A stretch of 64,000 bases of DNA. Source: Streptomyces uncialis. Its GTDB lineage: Bacteria > Actinomycetota > Actinomycetes > Streptomycetales > Streptomycetaceae. Location of the stretch: NCBI RefSeq assembly GCF_036250755.1, contig NZ_CP109583.1, positions 4,526,001 to 4,590,000 on the forward strand. Direction: 5' to 3'. The translations under genes were made by a program, and so were the position numbers. Position 1 is the first letter of the stretch, and each line of letters begins with the position of its first letter. The notes below the pieces were generated by a model, which saw only the letters and a program-made list of their open reading frames with translations, was not told where the DNA came from and did not search any database. Positions 30,102 to 38,522 of this stretch are shown here, one piece after another.

Positions 30102-31328
30102 ATGAAGCACGGCGGCGGTGGCGATGTGAACGGGATCAAGGATGACCTCGGGGATGACCTCGGGCTCGGCGACGGGCGGTACGACGTGGTGGTGGTCGGG
30201 GGCGGAGCGGCGGGGCTGGCCGGGGCGCTGATGCTCGGGCGGGCGCGGCGGTCGGTACTGGTCATCGACAACGGTGAACCCCGGAACGCACCGGCCGGGG
30301 CGATGCACGGCTACCTGGGCCATGACGGGGTACCGCCCGCGCGGCTGCTGGCCACCGGACGGGCGGAGGTCCGCGGGTACGGGGTGCGGATCGCTTCCGG
30401 CACGGTGGTGTCGGCCGAGCCGGACGAGGGCGGTTTCCGGGTCACGGCGCGGCGACCGGGGGCGGGGTCGCCGGGTGCGGGGTCGCCGGGTGCGGGCACG
30501 GGTGCCGGGGGAGAGGCAGGTACGGACACGGGTAGGGGGTCGGGGAGCGGCACCGGGTCAGGGTCCGGCACCGGGGAAGTACTGGTGCGGGCCCGGCGGC
30601 TGCTGGTGACGACGGGGCTGGCCGACGAGCTGCCGCCGGTTCCCGGGCTGGCCGAACTGTGGGGCCGCGACGTGCTGCACTGCCCGTACTGCCACGGCTG
30701 GGAGGTACGGGACCTGCCGATCGGCGTCCTGTCGACCGGTCCGCTCGCCGTGCACCAGGCACTTCTGTGGCGGCAGTGGAGCGCCGACATCACCCTCTTC
30801 CTGCACACCGGACCCGAGCCCGACGAGGAGGCGTGGGAGCGACTGGCCGCACGCGGGGTCCGCGTGGTGCGGGGCGAGGTGGCCGGCGTCGTACGGGACG
30901 GTGAGCGGCTGTCCGGCCTGCGGCTCGGCGACGGGACGGTCATCGCCGTCCGGGCACTCACGGTCGCCAGTGGCCTCCGGGCCCGGTCCGGGATGCTCGA
31001 CGCGCTGGGGCTGGAAGCGGTACCGGCTCTGGTGGCCGGGACGGAGGTCGGCTCCCGGGTACCCGCGGAGGCCGACGGACGGACCCCGGTGGCGGGCGTG
31101 TGGGCCGCGGGGAACGTGACCGGAGTCACCGAGACGGTGTCGGCTTCGGCCGCGTCGGGGGCGCGGGCCGGGGCGGCGATCAACGCGGACCTGGTGGCGC
31201 TGGACACCCGGCTGGCCGTCGCGGCCCGCCGCTCGCCGTTCGGCGTGGACGGGGAGCGGGCGGTGGCGCGGGCGGTGGCCCGGGGAGCGACGCGGTCGGC
31301 CGCTGGTGGGGGCGGTTCGGCGGGGTGA
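30102..31328 (+). CDS. NAD(P)/FAD-dependent oxidoreductase, thioredoxin-reductase-like
   Basis: A 408-aa flavoprotein from ATG 30102 (GGGAGG 8 nt upstream). The FAD-binding dinucleotide fold is DVVVVGGGAAGLAGALMLGR, the redox pair lies in HCPYCHGWEV, and the second FAD motif is TPVAGVWAAGNVTG. The layout is that of the small thioredoxin-reductase-like family. A 40-residue Gly/Ser/Thr insert (GAGSPGAGSPGAGTGAGG onward) sits near residues 115-160, between strands, and a ~30-residue extra tail follows. Partner protein unknown; no thioredoxin gene adjacent. Confidence 0.85.
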   Translation: MKHGGGGDVNGIKDDLGDDLGLGDGRYDVVVVGGGAAGLAGALMLGRARRSVLVIDNGEPRNAPAGAMHGYLGHDGVPPARLLATGRAEVRGYGVRIASGTVVSAEPDEGGFRVTARRPGAGSPGAGSPGAGTGAGGEAGTDTGRGSGSGTGSGSGTGEVLVRARRLLVTTGLADELPPVPGLAELWGRDVLHCPYCHGWEVRDLPIGVLSTGPLAVHQALLWRQWSADITLFLHTGPEPDEEAWERLAARGVRVVRGEVAGVVRDGERLSGLRLGDGTVIAVRALTVASGLRARSGMLDALGLEAVPALVAGTEVGSRVPAEADGRTPVAGVWAAGNVTGVTETVSASAASGARAGAAINADLVALDTRLAVAARRSPFGVDGERAVARAVARGATRSAAGGGGSAG

Positions 31329-31394
31329 GGGAGGCGGCTGCCACGGCCTGCGGGGCGACGGGCCGTGACGCGCGGGCAGAGGTCAGAACCAGGG

Positions 31395-31462
31395 CTCGGC
31401 GGTCAGCGGTCAGCGGTCATCAGCCGGCAGCCAGCGGCCAGCGGCCAGCGGCCAGCGGTGCC
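31395..31462. repeat. Short tandem repeats CAGCGGT/CAGCGGC
   Basis: Heptamers CAGCGGT then CAGCGGC recur about eight times between the oxidoreductase and dnaX stops, which converge here. No terminator hairpin is obvious. Confidence 0.6.
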
Positions 31463-31525
31463 GAACGGGATCTGTTGGACGCCCGTCGGGGCCCATCGAC
31501 ACCGCTGTCGGGGCCCGGCGCCGGG

Positions 31526-33829
31526 CTACTCGTTGGAGAACTCCTCCAGGACCGTGGCGCCGAGTTCGCGGACGATCAGGTCGTGGCCGGAGAGGGCGGA
31601 CTCGACGAGGTCGGGGTCGTCGTCCTCGGGGGTGTCGTCCTCCGGGGCCACCGAGTGGACCGGGTCGGGAGCCCGGTGCTCGGCGGGCGGGGCGGCCTGG
31701 GACGCGGGTCTCGGGGGCTGCTGGGCGCCGGACCGGCCGCCCGGGCCGGGGGACGACGGAGCGCTGTGCGGCGCGGGCGCCTGGCCGCCCGGGGCCGGGG
31801 CGCGGGGTGCGGCGGCGGGTGCGGGCGGGGACTGCTGGTAGGCGGGACGGCCCTGGGCGGGACCGCCGCCGAAGTTCCCGGCGGCGGGCGGGGGCGCGGA
31901 GCCGCCCGAGGGGTCGACGATCGCCTCGACCTTCCACTGCACGCCGAACTGCTCGCTGAGCGCCTGCCGCAGGACGTCCTCGCTGCCGCTGCTCGCGAAG
32001 TTGTCCCGGGCTCCGGCGTTGACGAAGCCGATCTGGAGCGTGGTGCCGTCGAACCCGGCCACCTGCGCGTTCTGGCTGAGCAGGATCCAGGTGAACCGGC
32101 GCCGGTTCTTGACGGCTTCCAGGATGTTCGGCCAGAGGGCGCGGGGGTCCGGCCCGCCGCCATGTCCGGTCGCACGACCGGCGGGCGGCGGTGCGGACTG
32201 TACGGGTTCGGGGGCCGGGGCGGGGGCGTGGGCCTGCGGGTACGCAGAAGCCTGCGGCTGCCCCTGGCCCTGCCCCTGCTCGGGCTGGGAGCTGGGGGCT
32301 GGGGGCTGGCCGACGGGGCCGGCAGGCCGACCGCTGCCGGCGGCCGCCGCGGTGGGCCAGCCACCGGGACGGCGTTCCGTGGGGGCGGGTGCGGCGGCAG
32401 CGGGGGCGGCGGGGGCCTGGGAGGGTGCCGGGGGCGCGGCCTCGGCGGGGGCGTCCGGGACGGCGGGAGGCGGGGCCGGGGTGTGGGCGGCGGGAGCCTC
32501 GTAGACGATCCCGGGTCCGGCCGGGGGCGGTGTGTAGGCCACGGGGGCGGGCCCGCCCGGATGCGCGACGGGTGCCCCGGGGGTGCCCGGGACGCCGTAT
32601 CCACCGGGCATCGCGGCCCCGGCCCCACCACCCGCACCGAACCCACCACCCGTACCGGCTCCACCACCCGCGCCGCCGCGCTCCAGCCGTTCGAGCCGGG
32701 CCATCACGGAGCGCTCGTCGTCGTAGGCGGCCGGGAGCAGCACGCGGGCGCAGATCAGCTCCAGCTGGAGCCGGGGCGAGGTGGCTCCGCGCATCTCGGT
32801 GAGCCCGGTGTTGACCAGGTCGGCGGCGCGGCTCAGCTCGGCGCCGCCGAAGACGGCGGCCTGGGCGGCCATCCGCTCCACGACATCGACGGGGGCGTCG
32901 ATCAGACCCTTCTCCGCGGCGTCGGGGACGGCGGAGAGGATGACGAGGTCCCGCAGGCGCTCCAGCAGGTCGGCGACGAAGCGGCGGGGGTCGTTGCCGC
33001 CCTCGATGACCCGGTCGACGATCTCGAAGGCGGCGGCGCCGTCGCCCGCGGCGAAGGAGTCGACGACGGAGTCGAGCAGGGAGCTGTCGGTGTACCCGAG
33101 GAGGGAGGTGGCCATGGGGTACGTCACACCGTCGTCGGCGACCCCGGCGAGGAGCTGGTCCATGACGGACATGGAGTCACGGACCGATCCGGCTCCCGCG
33201 CGGACCACCAGGGGAAGCACCCCGTCGGCGACGGGGATGCCCTCGCGGCCGCACACCTCGGCGAGGTAGTCGCGCAGTGTGCCGGGCGGGACGAGACGGA
33301 ACGGATAGTGATGCGTACGCGACCGGATGGTGCCGATGACCTTCTCGGGCTCGGTGGTCGCGAAGATGAACTTGAGGTGCTCGGGCGGTTCCTCGACCAC
33401 CTTGAGCAGGGCGTTGAATCCGGCCGACGTGACCATGTGGGCCTCGTCGATGATGTAGATCTTGTACCGGCTGCCCGCGGGGCCGAAGAACGCCTTCTCC
33501 CGCAGGTCACGCGCGTCGTCCACGCCGCCGTGGGAGGCGGCGTCGATCTCGATGACGTCGATCGAGCCGGGGCCGCCGCGCGCGAGGTCACGGCACGACT
33601 GGCACTCCCCGCAGGGGGTGGGGGTCGGGCCCTGCTCGCAGTTCAGACAGCGGGCGAGGATGCGCGCGCTGGTCGTCTTCCCGCAGCCGCGCGGCCCGCT
33701 GAACAGGTACGCGTGATTGACCCGGTTGTTCCGCAGGGCCTGCTGCAGGGGCGCGGTGACATGCTCCTGCCCAATGACCTCGGCGAACGACTCCGGGCGA
33801 TAGCGGCGGTACAACGCGAGAGACGACAC
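31526..33829 (-). CDS. dnaX: DNA polymerase III subunits gamma/tau
   Basis: A 767-aa clamp-loader ATPase. AAA+ core: Walker A SGPRGCGKTTSARIL, a four-cysteine zinc knuckle (CLNCEQGPTPTPCGECQSC), Walker B IIDEAHMV, sensor FIFATTEP. Domain III follows, then a long Pro/Ala/Gly-rich tau linker (about residues 395-560) and a C-terminal tau domain around LWPNILEAVKNRRRFTWILL. The start is GTG 33829 (VSSLALYRRYRPESF). It sits downstream of the SRP RNA gene, as in other Streptomyces. I saw no clear slippery site for a gamma frameshift. Confidence 0.95.
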   Translation of the reverse strand: MSSLALYRRYRPESFAEVIGQEHVTAPLQQALRNNRVNHAYLFSGPRGCGKTTSARILARCLNCEQGPTPTPCGECQSCRDLARGGPGSIDVIEIDAASHGGVDDARDLREKAFFGPAGSRYKIYIIDEAHMVTSAGFNALLKVVEEPPEHLKFIFATTEPEKVIGTIRSRTHHYPFRLVPPGTLRDYLAEVCGREGIPVADGVLPLVVRAGAGSVRDSMSVMDQLLAGVADDGVTYPMATSLLGYTDSSLLDSVVDSFAAGDGAAAFEIVDRVIEGGNDPRRFVADLLERLRDLVILSAVPDAAEKGLIDAPVDVVERMAAQAAVFGGAELSRAADLVNTGLTEMRGATSPRLQLELICARVLLPAAYDDERSVMARLERLERGGAGGGAGTGGGFGAGGGAGAAMPGGYGVPGTPGAPVAHPGGPAPVAYTPPPAGPGIVYEAPAAHTPAPPPAVPDAPAEAAPPAPSQAPAAPAAAAPAPTERRPGGWPTAAAAGSGRPAGPVGQPPAPSSQPEQGQGQGQPQASAYPQAHAPAPAPEPVQSAPPPAGRATGHGGGPDPRALWPNILEAVKNRRRFTWILLSQNAQVAGFDGTTLQIGFVNAGARDNFASSGSEDVLRQALSEQFGVQWKVEAIVDPSGGSAPPPAAGNFGGGPAQGRPAYQQSPPAPAAAPRAPAPGGQAPAPHSAPSSPGPGGRSGAQQPPRPASQAAPPAEHRAPDPVHSVAPEDDTPEDDDPDLVESALSGHDLIVRELGATVLEEFSNE

Positions 33830-33924
33830 ACCTACGAGGTTATAGGCGCCCACTGACAACCCGGACCGGAAGCACCCCCGCCCCGCCGGACCCGCCCCGC
33901 CCCCAGGGGCGCCCCGCGAACGCA

Positions 33925-34020
33925 AGCGCCCCCCACGCACCCGCCAGAGCCGACCTACCCTTGCTGCCTTCCGGCCCTGGGGGAGTTCAGTCAGATAGCG
34001 CCACGTGAGGGGCTGCACAC
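33925..34020 (-). ncRNA. ffs: Signal recognition particle RNA (4.5S type)
   Basis: On the minus strand the segment holds the conserved SRP hairpin CCAGGGCCGGAAGGCAGCAA, with the GGAA tetraloop and the asymmetric Ffh-binding loop. Flanking arms pair at a distance (GCCCCTCACG with CGTGGGGGGC), giving a rod of about 95 nt. The RNA works with Ffh to target membrane proteins. Exact ends are estimated from pairing. Confidence 0.88.
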
Positions 34021-34088
34021 AGAGTACCCGATCCCCGGCCCGCGAACGAGTTCGCGACCACCGCTCAGGGTCATGTAATGTCTCCCCC

Positions 34089-34176
34089 GGAGGATTCGCC
34101 TAGTGGCCTAGGGCGCACGCTTGGAAAGCGTGTTGGGGGCAACCCCTCACGAGTTCGAATCTCGTATCCTCCGCCA
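34089..34176 (+). tRNA. tRNA-Ser (anticodon GGA), AICE insertion target
   Basis: A class II tRNA: acceptor GGAGGAT with ATCCTCC, anticodon loop TTGGAAA, long variable arm, T loop GTTCGAA and encoded CCA (34174-34176). The part from the anticodon loop to the 3' end is supplied by the element's attachment site, which restores a complete gene after integration. Confidence 0.96.
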
Positions 34177-34208
34177 GTGCCTCACCGGGCACTAACGTCG
34201 AAGGCCCC
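34121..34208 (+). repeat. attL: 88-bp core direct repeat
   Basis: Identical base for base to 50155-50242. It starts in the tRNA anticodon loop (TTGGAAAGCG), runs through the 3' end and continues into the first arm of the terminator (ending AAGGCCCC). The integrase gene starts its 3' end just 46 bp to the right. Confidence 0.93.
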
Positions 34209-34235
34209 CATCGCGAGATGGGGGCCTTCGACGTT
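34194..34235 (+). terminator. tRNA-Ser terminator, element-borne version
   Basis: A 19-bp perfect stem (AACGTCGAAGGCCCCCATC with its complement), loop GCGA. Only the first 15 bases of the left arm lie in the att core; the rest comes from the element, so the element replaces the host terminator with its own. Confidence 0.75.
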
Positions 34236-34254
34236 CGCAGTCTCATCCACAGTC

Positions 34255-35514
34255 TCAACGAGACTCTTGGGAGCCTTCCGGCTCGCTCTCGTCCGGGTCC
34301 TTGGCCACTTCCCAAATGAGGCCCCCGACCCGCTGCGCCACATCGGCGAGGATGCCGCCCGTCACATGCTGGTACCGGGCCGCCATCGCCGTTGACGACC
34401 ACCCCATGATCTGCATCACGACCCGTTCGGGAACCCCGAGGATGAGCAGAACCGTCGCTGCGGTGTGCCGGGCATCGTGCAAGCGCCCGTCCCGAACCTC
34501 CGCAGCGGCCAGAAGCCGCTTCCAAGCGTCGTAGTCCGTGCTCGGCACCAGAGGCTCGCCCATGGGTGAGGTGAAGACGAACCCGGATTCGCTCCAGTCC
34601 TTCCCAGCAATGCCCCGCTCACGTTCCTGCTCTACGCGATGGAGCTCCAACAGCCTGACCAGTTCGTCCGGCACACCGATGACTCGACGGCCGGCACGAG
34701 ACTTCGTGTTGGCCGTGTCCTCGTTCTTCCTGACACGCTTCTTGCAGTAGCCAGGCTTCGCGCCGCATTCGCCACCGCACCCATGCAGGTACTTCGGCCT
34801 CAGACGGTTCTTCCTGACACGCAGGACCCCGCTGTCAGTGTCGAGGTCAGCCCACCGCAGCCCGAGCGCTTCCCCCTGCCGCAGTCCCAACGCGAGCGCG
34901 ATGGACCAGCGGGCGCTATTCCGAATCTTGGAAGCTTCGGAGAGAAGTCGCTGAACCTCCTCGATGTCGTACGGCTCGACTTCCTCGTCCTCAACCCGGG
35001 GCGGGACAGCCAGTGTGGCTACGTTCCGGGTGACGTGACCGCGCCGCAAGGCATGGTTGAGCGCCGTCCGGATCGTGCGATGAGCTTGGTGGGCAGTGGC
35101 GGGCTTGCTGCCATTGCCGAGCATCTTCGCGTAGAAGCGTTCCAGGTGTTCTGGCTCCAGCTTGTCCAGTCGGTGAGCACCGATACCGGGGACCAGATGC
35201 ACCCTGACGGCGACCTCGTATCCGGCGTATGTGTTCTCCCGCACCGAGGGCTTGGCGATCTCTTCCACCCAGTGCTGGAGCCAGGCCGTCACGGTCCACG
35301 GCCGACCCGGCTTCCGGACCTTCCCCGAATCCCTCTGCTTCTCCAGCTCCCGAACCTTCTTGATCACCTCACCTTCACTGACCTTGCTCATGACGTGACG
35401 GCGGTCGGACCGACCATCGTCGCGGACCCCGACCGTGACCCGGCCGTGCCAGTAGCCGTCCTTGCCGAAGTAGATGGACGAGGCTCCGTCGGGGCGCTTG
35501 GCGCGTTTCTTCAT
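34255..35514 (-). CDS. int: Tyrosine-type site-specific integrase
   Basis: A 419-aa recombinase. The N-terminal arm-binding and SAM-like core-binding domains (residues 1-170) are followed by the catalytic domain with Arg212 (GLRQGEALGLRW), His346 and Arg349 (LHDARHTAATVLL), Trp372 and the nucleophile Tyr381 (ARYQHVTGG). A cysteine-rich insertion at 244-258 (HGCGGECGAKPGYCKKR) may bind zinc. The gene lies beside attL as usual in AICEs. A ribosome-binding site (AGGGAG) precedes ATG 35514, and xis is 8 bp upstream. Confidence 0.95.
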   Translation of the reverse strand: MKKRAKRPDGASSIYFGKDGYWHGRVTVGVRDDGRSDRRHVMSKVSEGEVIKKVRELEKQRDSGKVRKPGRPWTVTAWLQHWVEEIAKPSVRENTYAGYEVAVRVHLVPGIGAHRLDKLEPEHLERFYAKMLGNGSKPATAHQAHRTIRTALNHALRRGHVTRNVATLAVPPRVEDEEVEPYDIEEVQRLLSEASKIRNSARWSIALALGLRQGEALGLRWADLDTDSGVLRVRKNRLRPKYLHGCGGECGAKPGYCKKRVRKNEDTANTKSRAGRRVIGVPDELVRLLELHRVEQERERGIAGKDWSESGFVFTSPMGEPLVPSTDYDAWKRLLAAAEVRDGRLHDARHTAATVLLILGVPERVVMQIMGWSSTAMAARYQHVTGGILADVAQRVGGLIWEVAKDPDESEPEGSQESR

Positions 35515-35522
35515 GGTTCTCC

Positions 35523-35774
35523 CTACGCGGCCAAGGACTGGCCTTGCGGCTGCATGCGTGCGGTGAGGTAGTCGCTGAGGGCCTGTACAGGCACGCGCCG
35601 AAGTCGGCCGATGGGAACGGTCCGAACGGCGCCATCGCGAATGAGGGCGTACATGGTGGTGCGTCCGACGCTGAGGCGGCGCGCCGCTTCCTCGACCGTG
35701 AGCGCGAGGAGTGTGGGGTCGAACTCGACTTCACTCGCACCGCTAACCGATGCGAGCGTGGCGGTGGTCGTCAT
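35523..35774 (-). CDS. xis: Excisionase (MerR/HTH_17-type)
   Basis: An 83-aa protein with a winged helix motif (LTVEEAARRLSVGRTTMYAL, then VRTVPIGRLRRVPVQALSDY) typical of AICE and phage excisionases, which bend att DNA and steer the integrase toward excision. A strong AGGAGG precedes ATG 35774. Cotranscribed with int. Confidence 0.9.
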   Translation of the reverse strand: MTTTATLASVSGASEVEFDPTLLALTVEEAARRLSVGRTTMYALIRDGAVRTVPIGRLRRVPVQALSDYLTARMQPQGQSLAA

Positions 35775-35825
35775 GGAGGAACCTCCTGCACGAAGTCCGG
35801 GGCTCGCAGCCCCTTCCTGACAGGT

Positions 35826-36053
35826 CCGCTACTGCCGCTACCTCCGCTACCGCCCTGGTCAGGGGCGTGATGGTGGTAGCGGATGGGGTAGCGGTAGCGG
35901 ATGTGCCCGGCCCCTTGCCGAGTGCGTGGCGGGGGCCGGGTCCGGGAACTCAGCTGCGGGCGGTGGCCGGTTCGGTAGCCGCTACCGGGAGCGCGTCCGC
36001 TACCGGGGCAGGGGTGGTGACCTGCGGGGTAGCGGAGGTAGCGGCAGTAGCGG
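35826..36053. repeat. Iteron cluster CCGCTAC/GTAGCGG: candidate replication origin
   Basis: CCGCTAC starts at 35826, 35835, 35844, 35979 and 35997; its complement GTAGCGG starts at 35876, 35888, 35894, 36029, 36038 and 36047. The outer triplets have an exact 9-bp period and face each other. Between them is a perfect palindrome CGGTAGCCGCTACCG (35973-35987). The cluster straddles the 3' end of the DUF3631 gene, whose last codons it encodes (SATAATSAT). Position in the replication module suggests an origin; this is inference. Confidence 0.6.
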
Positions 36054-37185
36054 ATTGCGGGGAGCCGGGCGGGCAGTACCTCAGCCAGGCGTCCGCGAGG
36101 TCGGATGCGTAGTAGCCCTTGGAGACCGTCCGTGGCCCGGTCTTGATGTTGCGGGAGCGGATGGGCTCGTTGTCGGCGGTGACGTAGTCACCGAGCAACC
36201 GGGCGAGGGTGCGCGGGGTGAGCGGCTTCCCGTCGAGGTCGGCCCACGGGGCGTCGTCCAGGGCGGTGAGCCGGTCCACCAGGTCGGCGCTCAGCAGACG
36301 CTCGGCGTCACCGAACGCGTCCCGGAGGTCGGCCAGCAGCCGGATACCGACGCTGGCCTTGTCCCCGTCGTTGGCGGCGGCGACCAGCGCGAGGCAGGCC
36401 GCGCGGGCCCGGGCGGGCCAGTCGCCACCGGCCGCATCCGCCACCGCGAGCAGTGGTTCCCACACGTCGGCGGGCCGGTCCGTGATCCCCGCAGGCATCT
36501 CCGGCCACGCCCCGTCGACCCGGTCCCGGACGGTGTCCGCCCACTCGGCGAGCCGGTCACGGAGCGCGTGCCCCTCGGCCTTGTGGATGCGCTCCCTGAA
36601 CGGCTCGACCTTCTCGTTGGGGGCCCGCCGACGCATCCGGATGACCACGGACCGGGTCATGATCGTGTCGGGCAGATATCCCAGCCCGCCGATGGCCAGG
36701 GCGGCGTAGACAGGGAACCTCTGCACGGTCTGGGCGCCACCGTCCCCGACACACCGGTAGACGACACCTGACCTGCGGTGGCCCGCGTTGATCAGGCCGC
36801 GCAGATCCTCGTTCCCGGCGGCGCGGGGACCGAAGATCGTGTCGATCTCGTCAAAGAGGACGGTCGGCCGGTCCTCCGCGTCGCACACAGAACGGAAGAG
36901 CGCGGCCGGACTGATGTCGGTAGTGATCATCGGGCGCGGCGTCAGGGTCTCGATGATCTCCAGCGCCCGCGTCTTCCCGGAACCCGGCTCCGGGGACAGG
37001 AACGCAACCCTAGGGGTCGACTCGAAGCAGTCGAGGAGGTGGGTGTGGGCGTCCCAGAGAACAACAGCGGTGAACGCGGCCTCACTCGGGAAGACGTTGA
37101 AGCGCCGGTGGAAGGCTTCCACCTGGTCGAGGAGCGCGGCCCCGTCGATGGGCTGCTCCGGGGTGCTCTGGCTGGGCGGGGTCAT
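35950..37185 (-). CDS. DUF3631 ATPase, AICE replication protein
   Basis: A 411-aa protein. Walker A is SPEPGSGKTRALEI (near residue 58), Walker B TVLFDEIDTIFGP, followed by the DUF3631 domain (NAGHRRSGVVYRC, GLGYLPDTIMTRSVVIRMRR). The fold is helicase-like and such genes follow primase-polymerase genes in Streptomyces AICEs and plasmids. ATG 37185 overlaps the stop of the small cysteine protein gene. The Ala/Thr-rich C-terminus is encoded by the iterons. Likely unwinds the origin for replication after excision. Confidence 0.85.
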   Translation of the reverse strand: MTPPSQSTPEQPIDGAALLDQVEAFHRRFNVFPSEAAFTAVVLWDAHTHLLDCFESTPRVAFLSPEPGSGKTRALEIIETLTPRPMITTDISPAALFRSVCDAEDRPTVLFDEIDTIFGPRAAGNEDLRGLINAGHRRSGVVYRCVGDGGAQTVQRFPVYAALAIGGLGYLPDTIMTRSVVIRMRRRAPNEKVEPFRERIHKAEGHALRDRLAEWADTVRDRVDGAWPEMPAGITDRPADVWEPLLAVADAAGGDWPARARAACLALVAAANDGDKASVGIRLLADLRDAFGDAERLLSADLVDRLTALDDAPWADLDGKPLTPRTLARLLGDYVTADNEPIRSRNIKTGPRTVSKGYYASDLADAWLRYCPPGSPQSATAATSATPQVTTPAPVADALPVAATEPATARS

Positions 37186-37535
37186 GCTGCTGTCCCTTCC
37201 TGTGTGGTGCGGCGGGGGCAGGTGTCGCGGTGGGCGGTGTGGTCGCTGACCAGCGCGGTGACCTTGGTGTGGCCGATGGCGCTGCGGTCGCGTCCGCACA
37301 CGCACCGGGAGGTGGCGGTGGGGACGGTGCCGCGGCCGGGCGCGGTGATGTGGAGCCAGGCGACGGGGTGGCGTCCGTCGCCCGGGTGCGGGTCCGGACG
37401 AAGGACAGATACGACGCCCTGTCGGGCGACGGCCTTCGGGCCGTCAGGGTCGGCCGGGGGCAGGGGTGCGTCGGTCTGCCGGTTGTTCCTGGTGGGGGTT
37501 GGGCATTCCAGGCGGGGGGAGGGGTGGTGGTTCAC
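37182..37535 (-). CDS. Small AICE protein with Cys/His cluster
   Basis: A 117-aa protein. I chose GTG 37535 because it overlaps the primase stop (GTGA) and its own stop overlaps the next ATG, giving a coupled trio. The conserved C-terminal half reads PDPHPGDGRHPVAWLHI, then RCVCGRDRSAIGH and DHTAHRDTCPRR; the CxC...H...H...C pattern could hold one zinc. Found next to replication genes in other Streptomyces elements as far as I recall. Function unknown. Confidence 0.75.
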   Translation of the reverse strand: MNHHPSPRLECPTPTRNNRQTDAPLPPADPDGPKAVARQGVVSVLRPDPHPGDGRHPVAWLHITAPGRGTVPTATSRCVCGRDRSAIGHTKVTALVSDHTAHRDTCPRRTTQEGTAA

Positions 37536-38437
37536 ACCGCCTCCCGGGGCCGGGCTGTGCGCTGGGACCAGTCGAGGGCGCTGCGGATGGTCGTGCGGCA
37601 CTCGGCGGACGGCAGTCCCACTGACTCCCCCGCCCCCTGGAATGCGTCTTCCACCACGTGCCGGGGGATGTCGCCCCACGCGACGAACCGCCCTACCCTG
37701 CATGCGGACTTGTACAGCGCGGAGTTTCGTCCGCCCTCTCCGGTGGCGCTGACCTGGGCGCATTCCCGGGTGAGCGCGACCACGGCGACCCGTGCTCCGT
37801 CCAGGACGGGCGCAACGACCGGCAGGGGTGCAGCGGGGGCGGGGGTGTCCTTGAGCAGCCCGAGCAGCCAGGCGGGGAGCGGTGCGGGCGGTACCGGGTC
37901 GGTGACCTCATACGCGCCGGTCGCGGTGCTGCTGCCCGGGGCGACGACGTATCCGCCCCAGCCGCGGGTGTCGATCCGGCGGGCGAGCTGCCCGGCGGTG
38001 GACCGGAACCGGATGTCAGCGGGGGTGGTGAAGTAGAGGTGGTATCCGCCGGAGGGTGTCCGCACGCGGCGGGTGGCCGGGGCGGTCTGTCCGGCGCGCT
38101 CGCAGAGCGCTGCGAAGGATGCCGCCCCGTCAGGGGCGTCCTTCCCGTCTTCGGGCTTGAGCGTGTCCAGGTCCACGACGAGCAGTCCGGCCGGGCCCGT
38201 CGCCACACCGATGTTGTAGGGGCGGTGTGTCCAGGCGGCCCGGATGAGGCCGGGGTCGGTGGTAGCGCGCTGCTCGGGGGTGAGATGACCGCTGGTGCAG
38301 CGGCCGGTACCGGGGCAGTTCCGTTCGGGGTGGCCGACGGGGCGCTTCCCGGCGGGCCGCAGCGGGATGACCGGCCAGCCGAGGGCGGCAGCGTCAAGTG
38401 CTGCGGTCAGCAGCGCAGGACGGGGGTCAGGTGTCAT
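37532..38437 (-). CDS. Bifunctional DNA primase/polymerase (RepPP type)
   Basis: A 301-aa protein with an N-terminal Prim-Pol domain: AALDAAALGWPVIPLRPAGK, then YNIGVATGPAGLLVVDLDTL (catalytic acidic pair VDLD) and RTPSGGYHLYF. The C-terminal ~90 residues (RNSALYKSACRVGRFVAWGD) form the linked helical domain. It would prime and extend DNA at the element's origin. ATG 38437 has GGAGG upstream. The stop is coupled to the next gene. Confidence 0.88.
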   Translation of the reverse strand: MTPDPRPALLTAALDAAALGWPVIPLRPAGKRPVGHPERNCPGTGRCTSGHLTPEQRATTDPGLIRAAWTHRPYNIGVATGPAGLLVVDLDTLKPEDGKDAPDGAASFAALCERAGQTAPATRRVRTPSGGYHLYFTTPADIRFRSTAGQLARRIDTRGWGGYVVAPGSSTATGAYEVTDPVPPAPLPAWLLGLLKDTPAPAAPLPVVAPVLDGARVAVVALTRECAQVSATGEGGRNSALYKSACRVGRFVAWGDIPRHVVEDAFQGAGESVGLPSAECRTTIRSALDWSQRTARPREAV

Positions 38438-38469
38438 GCTGAGACCTCCACTGTTCAGTTGGGTGGATG

Positions 38470-38508
38470 AGGGCGGCCCCGGATCTGTGGTGGAGAGGGG
38501 GCCGCCCT
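38470..38508 (-). other. Intra-operon hairpin upstream of the primase gene
   Basis: Perfect 11-bp arms (AGGGCGGCCCC and GGGGCCGCCCT) in the 85-bp gap between the phosphatase and primase genes. No U-run, so it may be a processing or attenuation site rather than a full terminator. Confidence 0.5.
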
Positions 38509-38522
38509 TGCTGTGTGCTGGG

